Assembly: GCA_964352675.1 (NCBI GenBank) | Contig: CAYGSN010000006.1 | Span: 1 to 64,000, forward strand | Origin: CAYGSN01 sp964352675 | Lineage (GTDB): Bacteria; Pseudomonadota; Alphaproteobacteria; Micavibrionales; Micavibrionaceae | Length of the DNA stretch: 64,000 nucleotides | Direction: 5' to 3' | In this document: positions 17,629 through 25,564 of the stretch, piece after piece | Numbering within the stretch: position 1 is the first letter of the stretch | Layout: every line of letters begins with the position of its first letter | Program-made: the position numbers and the translations under genes | Notes under the pieces: model-generated | What the model saw: the letters and a program-made list of their open reading frames with translations, nothing else | The model's database searches: none | What the model was told of the DNA's origin: nothing

Positions 17629-19420
17629 CCAGGAACCCTCCGGATTGCATGGCCCAGAGTTTGGCGTAGAGGCCGTTTTGGGTCAAGAGCTCTTCGTGAC
17701 TGCCCTGCTCGACGATCTGGCCTTCATTCATAACGATGAGCTGATCGAGATGAGCGATGGTGGACAGGCGGTGGGCGATGGCGATCACGGTTTTGCCTTC
17801 CATGAGATCGGCCAGCGAATCCTGGATGAATTTCTCGGATTCGCTATCGAGGGCCGAGGTGGCTTCGTCTAGAATGAGGATCGGTGCATCCTTGAGGATG
17901 GCGCGTGCTATGGCGATGCGTTGCCGCTGGCCGCCGGAGAGTTTCACGCCGCGCTCCCCGACCATGGTGTCGTAGCCTTCTGGGAGCTGGGCGATGAATT
18001 CCTCGGCATGGGCGCGGCGCGCGGCCTCGATGACTTCAGCATCGCTGGCCTCCTGACGGCCATAGCGGATATTATCCATCAGGCTGCGGTGGAACAGGGC
18101 GGTGTCTTGCGGGATGACGGCAATGTTTTGGCGCAGAGAGGCTTGCGTGACGGCCGCGATGTCCTGGCCGTCGATCAGGATTTGGCCGGATTGGACATCG
18201 AAGAAGCGCTGGATGAGATTGATCAGCGTGCTCTTGCCCGCCCCTGAAGGGCCGACGAGGCCATAGCGTTTGCCCGGCTCGAAGGTCAGGTCGAGATCTT
18301 TGAACACGGGCTCGCTCCGGTAATGGAAACAGGCGCGCTCGAACTTGATTTCGCCGCTGGTGACGTTAAGAGCGGCGGCATTCTCACGGTCCTGAATTTC
18401 AACGGGTTTGATCAGGGTGTTCAGTGAGTCATTAATATAGCCAAAGGATTCTGTGACATGGATGATGCCAAAACTGATGCTCCAGACATAGGCGACGAAA
18501 TGCATGGTGATGCCCATGATAGTGGCGATTTCACCGGCGCTGATGATGCCCTCCTGCCAGCCGAGCAGACAGGCGACCATCATGCCGCCGCCAAAGAGCA
18601 CGAGACAGGCGCGGCGGTAATTATCGAGCATCAAAAAGACACGCAGCATTTTGTGCCAGGCTTTCATTTCGGCCTCGGCTGCTTTGCGATGGGCATCCAT
18701 TTCGGTTTGTCTCTGGGCAAAGGATTTGACCGCCGTGATGTTGGTTAAGCTATCAACGATTTGTCCGGTTACAACCGAGCGGGCATCAGCGAAAATTTCA
18801 GATTTTTTTCTGAATTTTTTAAGTTTCATGATAACAGGGATGGTCACGCTCAGGATGAAAAGGAAAATCAGGAGCCCATAAACCCAATGCACTTCGAAAA
18901 TAATGGCGCCCGAGGTGGTCATGGCGACAAGAGGCAAGAAGATCTCCCACCTAATCTGGGCGCCCAGATTATTCACCGCACGCTCAACCCCTTCGGAGAC
19001 CTTGCGGGCCAAGGCGCCAGCGAATTGGTTTTGAAAATAGGTGTAGGAATGGCCAAGTGTATAGGCGAACATATCAGCGCGTAGCTGCGCGCGGGCGCGC
19101 TTGATCCAGTCAAAAAAGAAGTAATGCGGCCAGGCATGGACGAGTTCGCCAATAAATAAAACTGCGAACATCAGGCCGACATAACCCCAGGCCTCGGACG
19201 GGATGGTGCCGGAATTATTCTGGGCAATGATCATATCAATGATGATCCCAACCAAAAGGTAAGAGACTGGATAGCGAATGCCGTGGATGATGTCGCTCAG
19301 GAACATCAGCACCCAGAACACAGGATTACGCATCACGATCATCTTGATGTATGGAAATACGCCGGAAGGGATATTTGTGTCAGGCTGGTAATCCAGCGTG
19401 TATTTATTTTTTACGGTCAT
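17621..19420 (-). CDS. ABC exporter (fused membrane and ATPase domains)
   Basis: A 599-residue half-size ABC exporter that works as a dimer. The N-terminal half has six membrane helices (about residues 20-320). The ATPase domain carries Walker A GPSGAGKST, the signature LSGGQRQR, Walker B ILILDEATSALD and the switch His in IAHRLST. Such proteins export lipids, peptides or drugs; the substrate cannot be inferred here. It is followed by the sirtuin gene with an 8-base overlap, so the two form one transcript. Confidence 0.93.
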   Translation of the reverse strand: MTVKNKYTLDYQPDTNIPSGVFPYIKMIVMRNPVFWVLMFLSDIIHGIRYPVSYLLVGIIIDMIIAQNNSGTIPSEAWGYVGLMFAVLFIGELVHAWPHYFFFDWIKRARAQLRADMFAYTLGHSYTYFQNQFAGALARKVSEGVERAVNNLGAQIRWEIFLPLVAMTTSGAIIFEVHWVYGLLIFLFILSVTIPVIMKLKKFRKKSEIFADARSVVTGQIVDSLTNITAVKSFAQRQTEMDAHRKAAEAEMKAWHKMLRVFLMLDNYRRACLVLFGGGMMVACLLGWQEGIISAGEIATIMGITMHFVAYVWSISFGIIHVTESFGYINDSLNTLIKPVEIQDRENAAALNVTSGEIKFERACFHYRSEPVFKDLDLTFEPGKRYGLVGPSGAGKSTLINLIQRFFDVQSGQILIDGQDIAAVTQASLRQNIAVIPQDTALFHRSLMDNIRYGRQEASDAEVIEAARRAHAEEFIAQLPEGYDTMVGERGVKLSGGQRQRIAIARAILKDAPILILDEATSALDSESEKFIQDSLADLMEGKTVIAIAHRLSTIAHLDQLIVMNEGQIVEQGSHEELLTQNGLYAKLWAMQSGGFLGE

Positions 19421-19559
19421 AAATACTTATACAACAATAGGTTATAAAATCGAATCACTTATTGCTTGAGAGTTTGGAAAAGAGAGTATAAAGTGCCGAT
19501 AGGTGTTTGACTATTGCGGCTTGGCGCTTTTGACTAGGATTATTTTAAGGTTTCGCCTC

Positions 19560-19695
19560 CTGTAATAGCAAAATTGTTGAAACGAAGAACACGCGCGCTA
19601 TCGCGCCGCTCCTCCGTGCATGAACCCCTCATGGAAAATCCATGAGAACGTCACGGTTTCCGGGCAGGCAGCAGCGTCGCATATGGAGATTTAAA
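19560..19695 (+). promoter_or_regulatory. Structured 5' leader of rne
   Basis: The 275 bases before rne contain a perfect 8-base-pair hairpin (CTCATGGA at 19628-19635, loop AAA, TCCATGAG at 19639-19646) and a GC-rich GCGCG/CGCGC fold near 19592-19605. Leaders of rne mRNAs in other bacteria fold to let RNase E control its own level; a similar role here is inference. Confidence 0.5.
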
Positions 19696-22242
19696 ATGAC
19701 AAAGAGAATGTTGATCGATGCGACCCATGAAGAAGAAACCCGGGTTGCAGTGATGGAGAACGAGCGCCTGCTCGAATTCGATTACGAAAGTAAATACAGA
19801 AAACCCCTCAAAGGCTCGATATTTTTAGCCAAGGTCACGCGGGTGGAGCCATCGCTTCAGGCTGCGTTTGTGAATTTCGGCGGCAACCGCCACGGGTTTT
19901 TACCCTTTTCTGAAATTCACCCCGATTATTTCCGCATTCCGATTGCTGACCGTGAGGCTCTGATCGCGGAACAGGAAAAAGAGTTGGACGAGCACGATGA
20001 AGCCGATGATGAGGGCGATGTCGCTGCGGATAATGCTGAGGAAGATCTTGAAGACGAAGTCGTGGAAGAGCTGGGCGGTGAAGATGCCGTTGCGCACGAC
20101 GATGAGGATCTGGGCGATGATTCTGTCGGCAACAAGGCGGAAGAGGTTGAAGAGCTTGGCGATGAAGATGCCGACGCTGTTGGCCCGGAAAATACCCGCG
20201 GCAATGCCGAGGAAGATGAAAATGAAAACCAGAGCCGGGGCGGCCGCCGCTCCCGCTATAACCGTGGCCGGGGCGGCCGGGGTGGAAATCGTGGTGGCCG
20301 TGATGGTCGCGACGGACGTGGAAGAGGGCGCGCAGCGCACAATGCAAAGCGCGTCGAAACCTTCGGCGATTCAGAGCTGGATGAAGAAACGAAGTTCCGT
20401 TTTAACCTGCGGCGCAAATATAAGATCCAGGAAGTGATCAAGCGTGGCCAGATTATGCTGGTCCAGGTATCAAAAGAAGAGCGCGGCAACAAGGGCGCGG
20501 CGGTGAGCAGTTATCTGTCTCTGCCTGGACGCTATTGCGTGTTGATGCCGAATAGCCCGCGTGGCGGTGGTGTGAGCCGTAAGATCGCCAATTACAAGGA
20601 TCGGGCAAAAATCCGCGATATGATCAAGGAAATGGATATTCCCAAGGGGATGTCGGTGATTGTGCGTACCGCCGGAATGTCGCGTACCAAGACCGAAATT
20701 AAGCGTGATCTGGATTACCTGATGCGGCTTTGGAACGATATCCGCGAACTGACCTTGGAATCCAGTGCGCCAGCCCTAGTATATGAAGAGGCAAATTTGA
20801 TCAAACGTGCGGTGCGTGATCTGTACTCCCGCGATATTGACGAGGTGCATGTGGCCGGTAAGGAAGGTCATGATACTGCCAAGAAATTTATGAAGATGAT
20901 GATTCCGTCGCATGCGAAAAAGGTGCAGGAATATGCAGAAAACGATGTGCCCCTCTTTAACCGCTATAAGGCCGAAGCGCAGATTGCCGAGATCGGCGAA
21001 ACGCAGGTGACTCTGCCCTCCGGCGGGTATCTGGTGATTAACCCGACAGAGGCCCTCGTCTCTATTGATGTGAACTCCGGGCGGGCGACGAAAGAACGTC
21101 ATATTGAAGAAACAGCGCTGAAGACCAACCTGGAAGCTGCAACCGAAGTGGCGCGCCAGTTAAAGCTGCGTGACCTGGGCGGCTTGGTTGTTGTCGATTT
21201 CATCGATATGGAAGACCGCCGCAACAACGGCAAGGTCGAACGCCGCATGCGCGATGCCTTGTCGACTGATCGTGCGCGTATCCAAATGGGGCGGATTTCA
21301 TCCTTTGGTTTGATGGAGATGTCCAGACAGCGTATGAACCCGAGCCTGACGGAATCGCAGTTTGAAACCTGCGGTCATTGTTCCGGCATGGGGCGTGTGC
21401 GTACGGCTGATGCTACATCGGTTATGGTTTTGCGGGCGATCGAGGAAGAGGGCATGAAAGACCGCGCGGCGCAGGTGATTGTCCATGTCCCGAACCAGGT
21501 GGCGCTGTATCTTCTGAATTACAAACGCAAACTGCTGGCCAATATCGAGGTCCGCTATGGCTTTACGGTTCTGATTCGTGTGGATGAGGAGCTTGGCGCT
21601 TCGGGTTTCCGTGTTGAGGTGGCCAGACCGTCTGCCCCTGAGGGCGAGGCTGAGGAGAGTGAAGGCGAACAACGTGAGGAGAAATCTGAAAGATCCGACA
21701 GGTCCGAACGATCATCTCGTTCCCAAAATGACGATGATGATGACAACAACAACCGTCGTCGTCGCGGGCGTCGTGGTGGCAGAGGTCGCAACAATCGCGG
21801 GCGTGATGATTCGCGCGGTAACCGTGAAGAGGGCAACCGCCGTGATGAAACAGCATCGCAGGATGATTCCGAAAAGACGGCCAAGGACGGTTCCAAGGAT
21901 TCCAAAGAGGATTCGCCCAAAGAGGACAAGTCCAAGGATAAGGCAGCAGCCGATACGGAAAAGCCGAAGAGCAAGAGCAAAGCCGTTTCGAAAACCGTGA
22001 AGAAGGATGAAGATTCCAAAACCAAGGAGGCGGAAAGCCCGAAAAAATCTGCGGCGAAGAAAAGTTCTGCGAAGTCTGATTCAAAGCCGGAGGCCAAAAA
22101 GGCGGAAATTTCAAATGACGATGCACCCAAAGGCAAAGCTGCGGACAAAGCCTCGGATAAAGCCAAGGACGATCGTCCGAAGGATTTTGAAAAGGTGAAT
22201 CAGCCTCCGGAAACCAAGAAAAAGGGATGGTGGAGCCGCTAA
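19696..22242 (+). CDS. rne: Ribonuclease E
   Basis: RNase E is the main endonuclease of mRNA decay and rRNA processing. This form is 848 residues. The S1 domain starts near residue 38 and is interrupted by an insertion: acidic from about 92 to 178, then rich in Arg and Gly from 181 to 213. The catalytic core follows, with the magnesium Asp residues in VSIDVNSG and VVVDFIDM and the zinc-link motif CGHCSGMG. The C-terminal 190 residues are disordered and charged, with an RG-rich block near 700 and a Lys-rich tail, as expected for the degradosome scaffold. The ATG at 19696 is used; an in-frame ATG at 19642 lies inside the leader hairpin and is rejected. Confidence 0.96.
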   Translation: MTKRMLIDATHEEETRVAVMENERLLEFDYESKYRKPLKGSIFLAKVTRVEPSLQAAFVNFGGNRHGFLPFSEIHPDYFRIPIADREALIAEQEKELDEHDEADDEGDVAADNAEEDLEDEVVEELGGEDAVAHDDEDLGDDSVGNKAEEVEELGDEDADAVGPENTRGNAEEDENENQSRGGRRSRYNRGRGGRGGNRGGRDGRDGRGRGRAAHNAKRVETFGDSELDEETKFRFNLRRKYKIQEVIKRGQIMLVQVSKEERGNKGAAVSSYLSLPGRYCVLMPNSPRGGGVSRKIANYKDRAKIRDMIKEMDIPKGMSVIVRTAGMSRTKTEIKRDLDYLMRLWNDIRELTLESSAPALVYEEANLIKRAVRDLYSRDIDEVHVAGKEGHDTAKKFMKMMIPSHAKKVQEYAENDVPLFNRYKAEAQIAEIGETQVTLPSGGYLVINPTEALVSIDVNSGRATKERHIEETALKTNLEAATEVARQLKLRDLGGLVVVDFIDMEDRRNNGKVERRMRDALSTDRARIQMGRISSFGLMEMSRQRMNPSLTESQFETCGHCSGMGRVRTADATSVMVLRAIEEEGMKDRAAQVIVHVPNQVALYLLNYKRKLLANIEVRYGFTVLIRVDEELGASGFRVEVARPSAPEGEAEESEGEQREEKSERSDRSERSSRSQNDDDDDNNNRRRRGRRGGRGRNNRGRDDSRGNREEGNRRDETASQDDSEKTAKDGSKDSKEDSPKEDKSKDKAAADTEKPKSKSKAVSKTVKKDEDSKTKEAESPKKSAAKKSSAKSDSKPEAKKAEISNDDAPKGKAADKASDKAKDDRPKDFEKVNQPPETKKKGWWSR

Positions 22243-22261
22243 AGTATCGGCTCTGCGTTTC

Positions 22262-22924
22262 CTAGCGCGCCAGCAGGATTTGGTAGAAGACGTATTCCCC
22301 GCCATCCATGGTCAGGCAGCCGGTGCTCTCCCCTATCAGATTGGTGGCTTGTGCTCCGTCAATGAGCCAGTTTCCGGCATAGGAACCATCAAATTCAGTC
22401 CAGTCATCGATTGTGGTGGCAATATCGGACCCGATGCCATTCTCATCATTGATTTCGTCGCACAGGCTGCTGCTTATGCCGACGAGCATGCTGAGTTCGG
22501 TTGCACCTGTGCCGATATCGGTCACGTCCAGATCCGACGAGAAAAATGTGCCTTTGGAGTTGGCGATGACGCTGGAGGATAAATCTCTTGCCGTTAGTCC
22601 AGCTCCGTTAACGTCGAATATGTGACACGAGTTATTGCTCGGCGCATTGGTATTTTCGTAGCCGGAGATAACAGAATTTTCAAAGCTGATTTCGTTTTCC
22701 GAACAGCCATAAAGAATAAGCTGCTGCACGCCAGCCTCGATGCTTTTGGCATAGCGCATCATTTCGCTGGCTTTGATAATGCCTTGTTCCCTGCTTCCGC
22801 TTTGCTCCACGCCCGTACCGCCGCGGTTTAACGTCATGGTCAGGGCCCCCAAAAGCACAATAGCGATCAGAATAAACCACAGAACATTGCCGTTTTCATT
22901 TTGAAGAGGCATTGAAGGCTTCAT
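22262..22924 (-). CDS. Pilin-like secreted protein, paralogue A
   Basis: A 220-residue protein with a short polar N terminus and a single hydrophobic helix (about residues 13-31) preceded by N-E-N-G-N, resembling class III prepilins or Tad pseudopilins, although the usual Glu5 is absent. The rest is polar and cysteine-containing. It is clearly related to the protein at 59228-59908: both share GCSE, GY-N, a C-x-IF stretch and an aromatic C terminus ending LL-R. The motif pattern suggests a surface or pilus-associated protein; the function is not known. Confidence 0.75.
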   Translation of the reverse strand: MKPSMPLQNENGNVLWFILIAIVLLGALTMTLNRGGTGVEQSGSREQGIIKASEMMRYAKSIEAGVQQLILYGCSENEISFENSVISGYENTNAPSNNSCHIFDVNGAGLTARDLSSSVIANSKGTFFSSDLDVTDIGTGATELSMLVGISSSLCDEINDENGIGSDIATTIDDWTEFDGSYAGNWLIDGAQATNLIGESTGCLTMDGGEYVFYQILLAR

Positions 22925-23006
22925 AAACGGAGTTTAACGCAAAAAATCACCGGAGGCGAGAGACCAGAAAAATAGAGTGTTTTCAATGCATTGAAGTAAT
23001 GGATAA

Positions 23007-23032
23007 AATATAGATAAAATTTTATCTATATT
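23007..23032. repeat. Perfect 26-base palindrome
   Basis: Two 13-base arms (AATATAGATAAAA and its complement) meet without a spacer in an AT-rich gap upstream of the pilin-like gene on the minus strand and of the structured region on the plus strand. It could be an operator; no T-run follows, so it is unlikely to be a terminator. Confidence 0.5.
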
Positions 23033-23139
23033 ATTTGCTAAAAAATTAAATAAAAACCTCAAATAAATGTAAAACAAATATATTTCTAATTTTATTTACT
23101 TTATATTCATATTTAATATGTTAAATTAAAGGTATAAGC

Positions 23140-23425
23140 ATTGTGTATCTTTCCAGGCAAGCAATCAAAGGATACCAAGCTTCAAATTCAATATTGGCAA
23201 TCGACCAGTGAATTTGGGACAAACGGGCAAGCAGAGCAAAATTTAGAGCATTTTTATAGAGGTGTAACAGGGGTTTGGGTGGATTTAACGGCCCTGGAAT
23301 TTAAACAAATTTCAGGGTCCGTTTTGAAAGTTTCTTATGTCATGCGCACTGGCCTGTATGGTTCCCGGGTTTTAGTATGCCCCACTTATGATAGCCCGGG
23401 GGAACACCATACAGGCTCTTTTTTT
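23140..23425 (+). ncRNA. Candidate structured RNA ending in a terminator hairpin
   Basis: No convincing gene lies in this stretch. It contains a 16-base-pair hairpin (arms 23287-23302 and 23307-23323, one bulged T) and a second long hairpin whose outer stem has 11 perfect pairs (23352-23362 with 23406-23416) and a GC-rich inner stem, followed directly by T-rich 23417-23425. Conservation of pairing (a G-U in the first stem) and the T-run suggest a small RNA or long leader with its own terminator. A 111-codon open frame over it lacks a good start and looks incidental. It does not match any RNA family I can name. Confidence 0.4.
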
Positions 23426-23463
23426 ATCTTTATTTCAGTGAAATTCCAGTGTCTTTTCACCCT

Positions 23464-23508
23464 CCGTATTTTCTGATACGGTCCTTTGAAATATTGATTT
23501 TCAAAGGA
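23464..23508 (+). promoter_or_regulatory. Twin hairpins covering the ribosome-binding site of the next gene
   Basis: Two perfect hairpins abut: CCGTAT/ATACGG (23464-23481) and TCCTTTGAAA/TTTCAAAGGA (23482-23491 with 23499-23508). The right arm of the second contains AAGGA of the Shine-Dalgarno (AAGGAG, 23504-23509) for the ATG at 23516. Such a fold would hide the ribosome-binding site; an RNA thermometer or another riboregulator is possible. Confidence 0.5.
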
Positions 23509-23515
23509 GATCCTC

Positions 23516-24250
23516 ATGTTCCGCTTTCTGATCCTGATTGCTCTTGTAATTGTCCTGACTGTTCCCCACGCTTTTGCGCAGGAGGGAGAAGGGACTGCTT
23601 CGGAACCTGCCGCCGAGGCACCGGTTCAGTATGAGCTGAACAAGGACGAGATCAAAAAATCTTATGAGAAAGCCCAGGATATCAAGGCCCGCACAGAGGA
23701 GCTGAAGCAGGAAATGACCGGCATTATGGAGGGAAAATCCCTGGAGGAAAAACAACATTTCCTGATGGCCTATAATAGTCACAACATCATCGAAACGGTT
23801 CGTATCGTACAAAAGGATGTGAAGGCCGCCGTAAAAGAGTGCGGTAAAAACAACCCCGATCTCAAGGGCAAGCTGGATAACCGTTATAAAGAATGGGACG
23901 GCGCGGTCGCTCCGATCTTAAAAGAGGCGCAGGCCAACCTTGATAATATGATTGTGGCGCAGGACTATGCGGATAAGAAGAAAATTAAAGCGATTTTTTC
24001 CAAAATTTCTAAAGTGCGCGAGCAATCCAATGATCAGATTGATAAAATTCCAGTCTCCACCCCGGAAGCTTGCGGGTATCTCTACGATAAAATGGAGGGA
24101 ACGCAGGAGGGACTGACAAAAATGCTGCAGGCCACGCTGGTGACGATGCCTCAGGCTTATTCAAAGAGCCTGAAAGACTCCGTGGAAGAGCGCCAACGTC
24201 AGGAAGTGGAAAAAGAGAAGGCAGAGAACTCCGCGCAGGAAGAAGAGTAA
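23516..24250 (+). CDS. Secreted helical protein (244 aa)
   Basis: A 244-residue protein with a typical signal peptide cleaved after AFA (about residue 21). The mature part is charged and almost wholly alpha-helical, with coiled-coil-like stretches (for example around residues 45-70 and the Glu/Lys-rich C terminus) and two cysteines. No family is recognised. It is preceded by the twin hairpin that covers its ribosome-binding site and followed at a short distance by the glycosyltransferase. A periplasmic or surface role is inferred from the signal peptide only. Confidence 0.75.
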   Translation: MFRFLILIALVIVLTVPHAFAQEGEGTASEPAAEAPVQYELNKDEIKKSYEKAQDIKARTEELKQEMTGIMEGKSLEEKQHFLMAYNSHNIIETVRIVQKDVKAAVKECGKNNPDLKGKLDNRYKEWDGAVAPILKEAQANLDNMIVAQDYADKKKIKAIFSKISKVREQSNDQIDKIPVSTPEACGYLYDKMEGTQEGLTKMLQATLVTMPQAYSKSLKDSVEERQRQEVEKEKAENSAQEEE

Positions 24251-24301
24251 GGCTTGCGTATAGTTTGTAGTTTGCCGCGTTTTCATACGGGAATGTAAAT
24301 C

Positions 24302-25372
24302 ATGAAAATTCTACAGGTCATGGCCGGCGGCAAGCACGGTGGCGCGGAGACGGCGTTTGTTGATATGTGCATTGCCCTGCATGAGGCGGGAGAAATTATA
24401 GAGGTGGTCACCCGTGCCAATCCTATTCGTGTTCCCCGGCTGGAAGCTGCCGGAATTCGTGTACATACCTTGCCTTTTGCCGGGAAGATTGATGTGTTTA
24501 CCTCCTGGCGTATCAAGAAAATCATACAGAAGTTCAAACCGGAAATTGTTCAGAGTTGGATGTCTCGTGGCGCGAGATATGTTCCGGCCTGGCAGGAATC
24601 CTGGGCTATACCCCGCTATCTGCATGTGGCGCGTCTGGGTGGGTATTACAAGCTGAAATACTTTAAGACCGCGGATTATTTCGCGCCGATTACGCCGATG
24701 ATTCAGGATTATTTGGTTGGCAAGGGCATCGCGCTGGAGAAAACACGTCTGATCAACAATTTCGCAGAAACGGAAAATGGAGAAGGGCTGATTAACCGTG
24801 CGCAGTTTGATACGCCGGAAGAAGCGCTTTTACTGGTTGGGCTGGGGCGGCTGCATCCATCCAAGGCTTTTGATACATTGATAAAAGTGGCCGCTGCCAT
24901 GCCGGAGGTTTATGTCTGGATTGCCGGCGAAGGCCCGCAACGCAAGGAGCTGGAGGTTCTAATAGAGGAGTTGGATTTGCAGCAGCGCGTAAAACTTCTT
25001 GGGTGGCGCTCAGATCGGGCTGTGCTGTTGCGTACCGCTGATATTTGCGCCTTTATTTCGCGTTTTGAGCCGTTCGGGACGGTTCTTGTTCAATCCTGGG
25101 CACAGAAAACACCCGTGGTTTGCGCCAAGGCTGACGGGCCGCGTCAATTTGTCCGTGACGGGGAAGACGGTTTGTTGGTTGAAATTGACGATGAGGAGCA
25201 GATGATTGCGGCTTTTCAAAGGCTTAGGGGTGATAAGGCCCTGTGCGCGCGGTTGGTTGAAAACGGCTATCGTCGCTATAAAAATGAATTTACGAAAGAA
25301 AAGTGCCTGCAAGCCTATCTGGAATATTACCATGATGCGCTAAAAGCAGAAAATATTACATCATTACAATAA
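24302..25372 (+). CDS. Glycosyltransferase family 4 (GT-B)
   Basis: A 356-residue glycosyltransferase with two Rossmann-like domains (GT-B fold). The N terminus has the acceptor-side glycine loop MAGGKHGGAETAF and the C-terminal domain has GLGRLHPSKAFDTLI, WIAGEGPQRKELE and RFEPFGTVLVQSW. The usual E-x7-E motif reads E-x7-Q here. Family members build lipopolysaccharide or capsule sugars. No sugar cluster is seen nearby, so the substrate is unknown. Confidence 0.9.
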   Translation: MKILQVMAGGKHGGAETAFVDMCIALHEAGEIIEVVTRANPIRVPRLEAAGIRVHTLPFAGKIDVFTSWRIKKIIQKFKPEIVQSWMSRGARYVPAWQESWAIPRYLHVARLGGYYKLKYFKTADYFAPITPMIQDYLVGKGIALEKTRLINNFAETENGEGLINRAQFDTPEEALLLVGLGRLHPSKAFDTLIKVAAAMPEVYVWIAGEGPQRKELEVLIEELDLQQRVKLLGWRSDRAVLLRTADICAFISRFEPFGTVLVQSWAQKTPVVCAKADGPRQFVRDGEDGLLVEIDDEEQMIAAFQRLRGDKALCARLVENGYRRYKNEFTKEKCLQAYLEYYHDALKAENITSLQ

Positions 25373-25404
25373 CTTAACTCAAAACCACCCCACTCCTCTA
25401 AAAT

Positions 25405-25433
25405 TTGTAAAATGCCCGATTTTGTGGCATAAT
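25405..25433 (+). promoter_or_regulatory. Possible sigma-70 promoter
   Basis: TTGTAA (25405-25410) and CATAAT (25428-25433) are 17 bases apart. The leader before the ATG at 25565 is about 125 bases and contains an ATCAGC/GCTGAT hairpin (25512-25530). Confidence 0.4.
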
Positions 25434-25564
25434 CTTAGTATTCCTAAAGGCACGCTATAACTATAAAAAAGCCCAAACAGGAAAAGCGGTAGAGCGAAAA
25501 ATTAAAATAAAATCAGCCTAAAGTGCTGATATATAATAATAAAAAATAAGAGTAAGGGTGTATA

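Noticed and set aside
21555..22166. Long Ser/Leu-rich frame antisense to the rne C-terminal region
   Set aside because: Low-complexity shadow of the charged RNase E tail.
23141..23476. 111-codon open frame
   Set aside because: It covers strong hairpins and a terminator, has no good ribosome-binding site and no protein-like composition.
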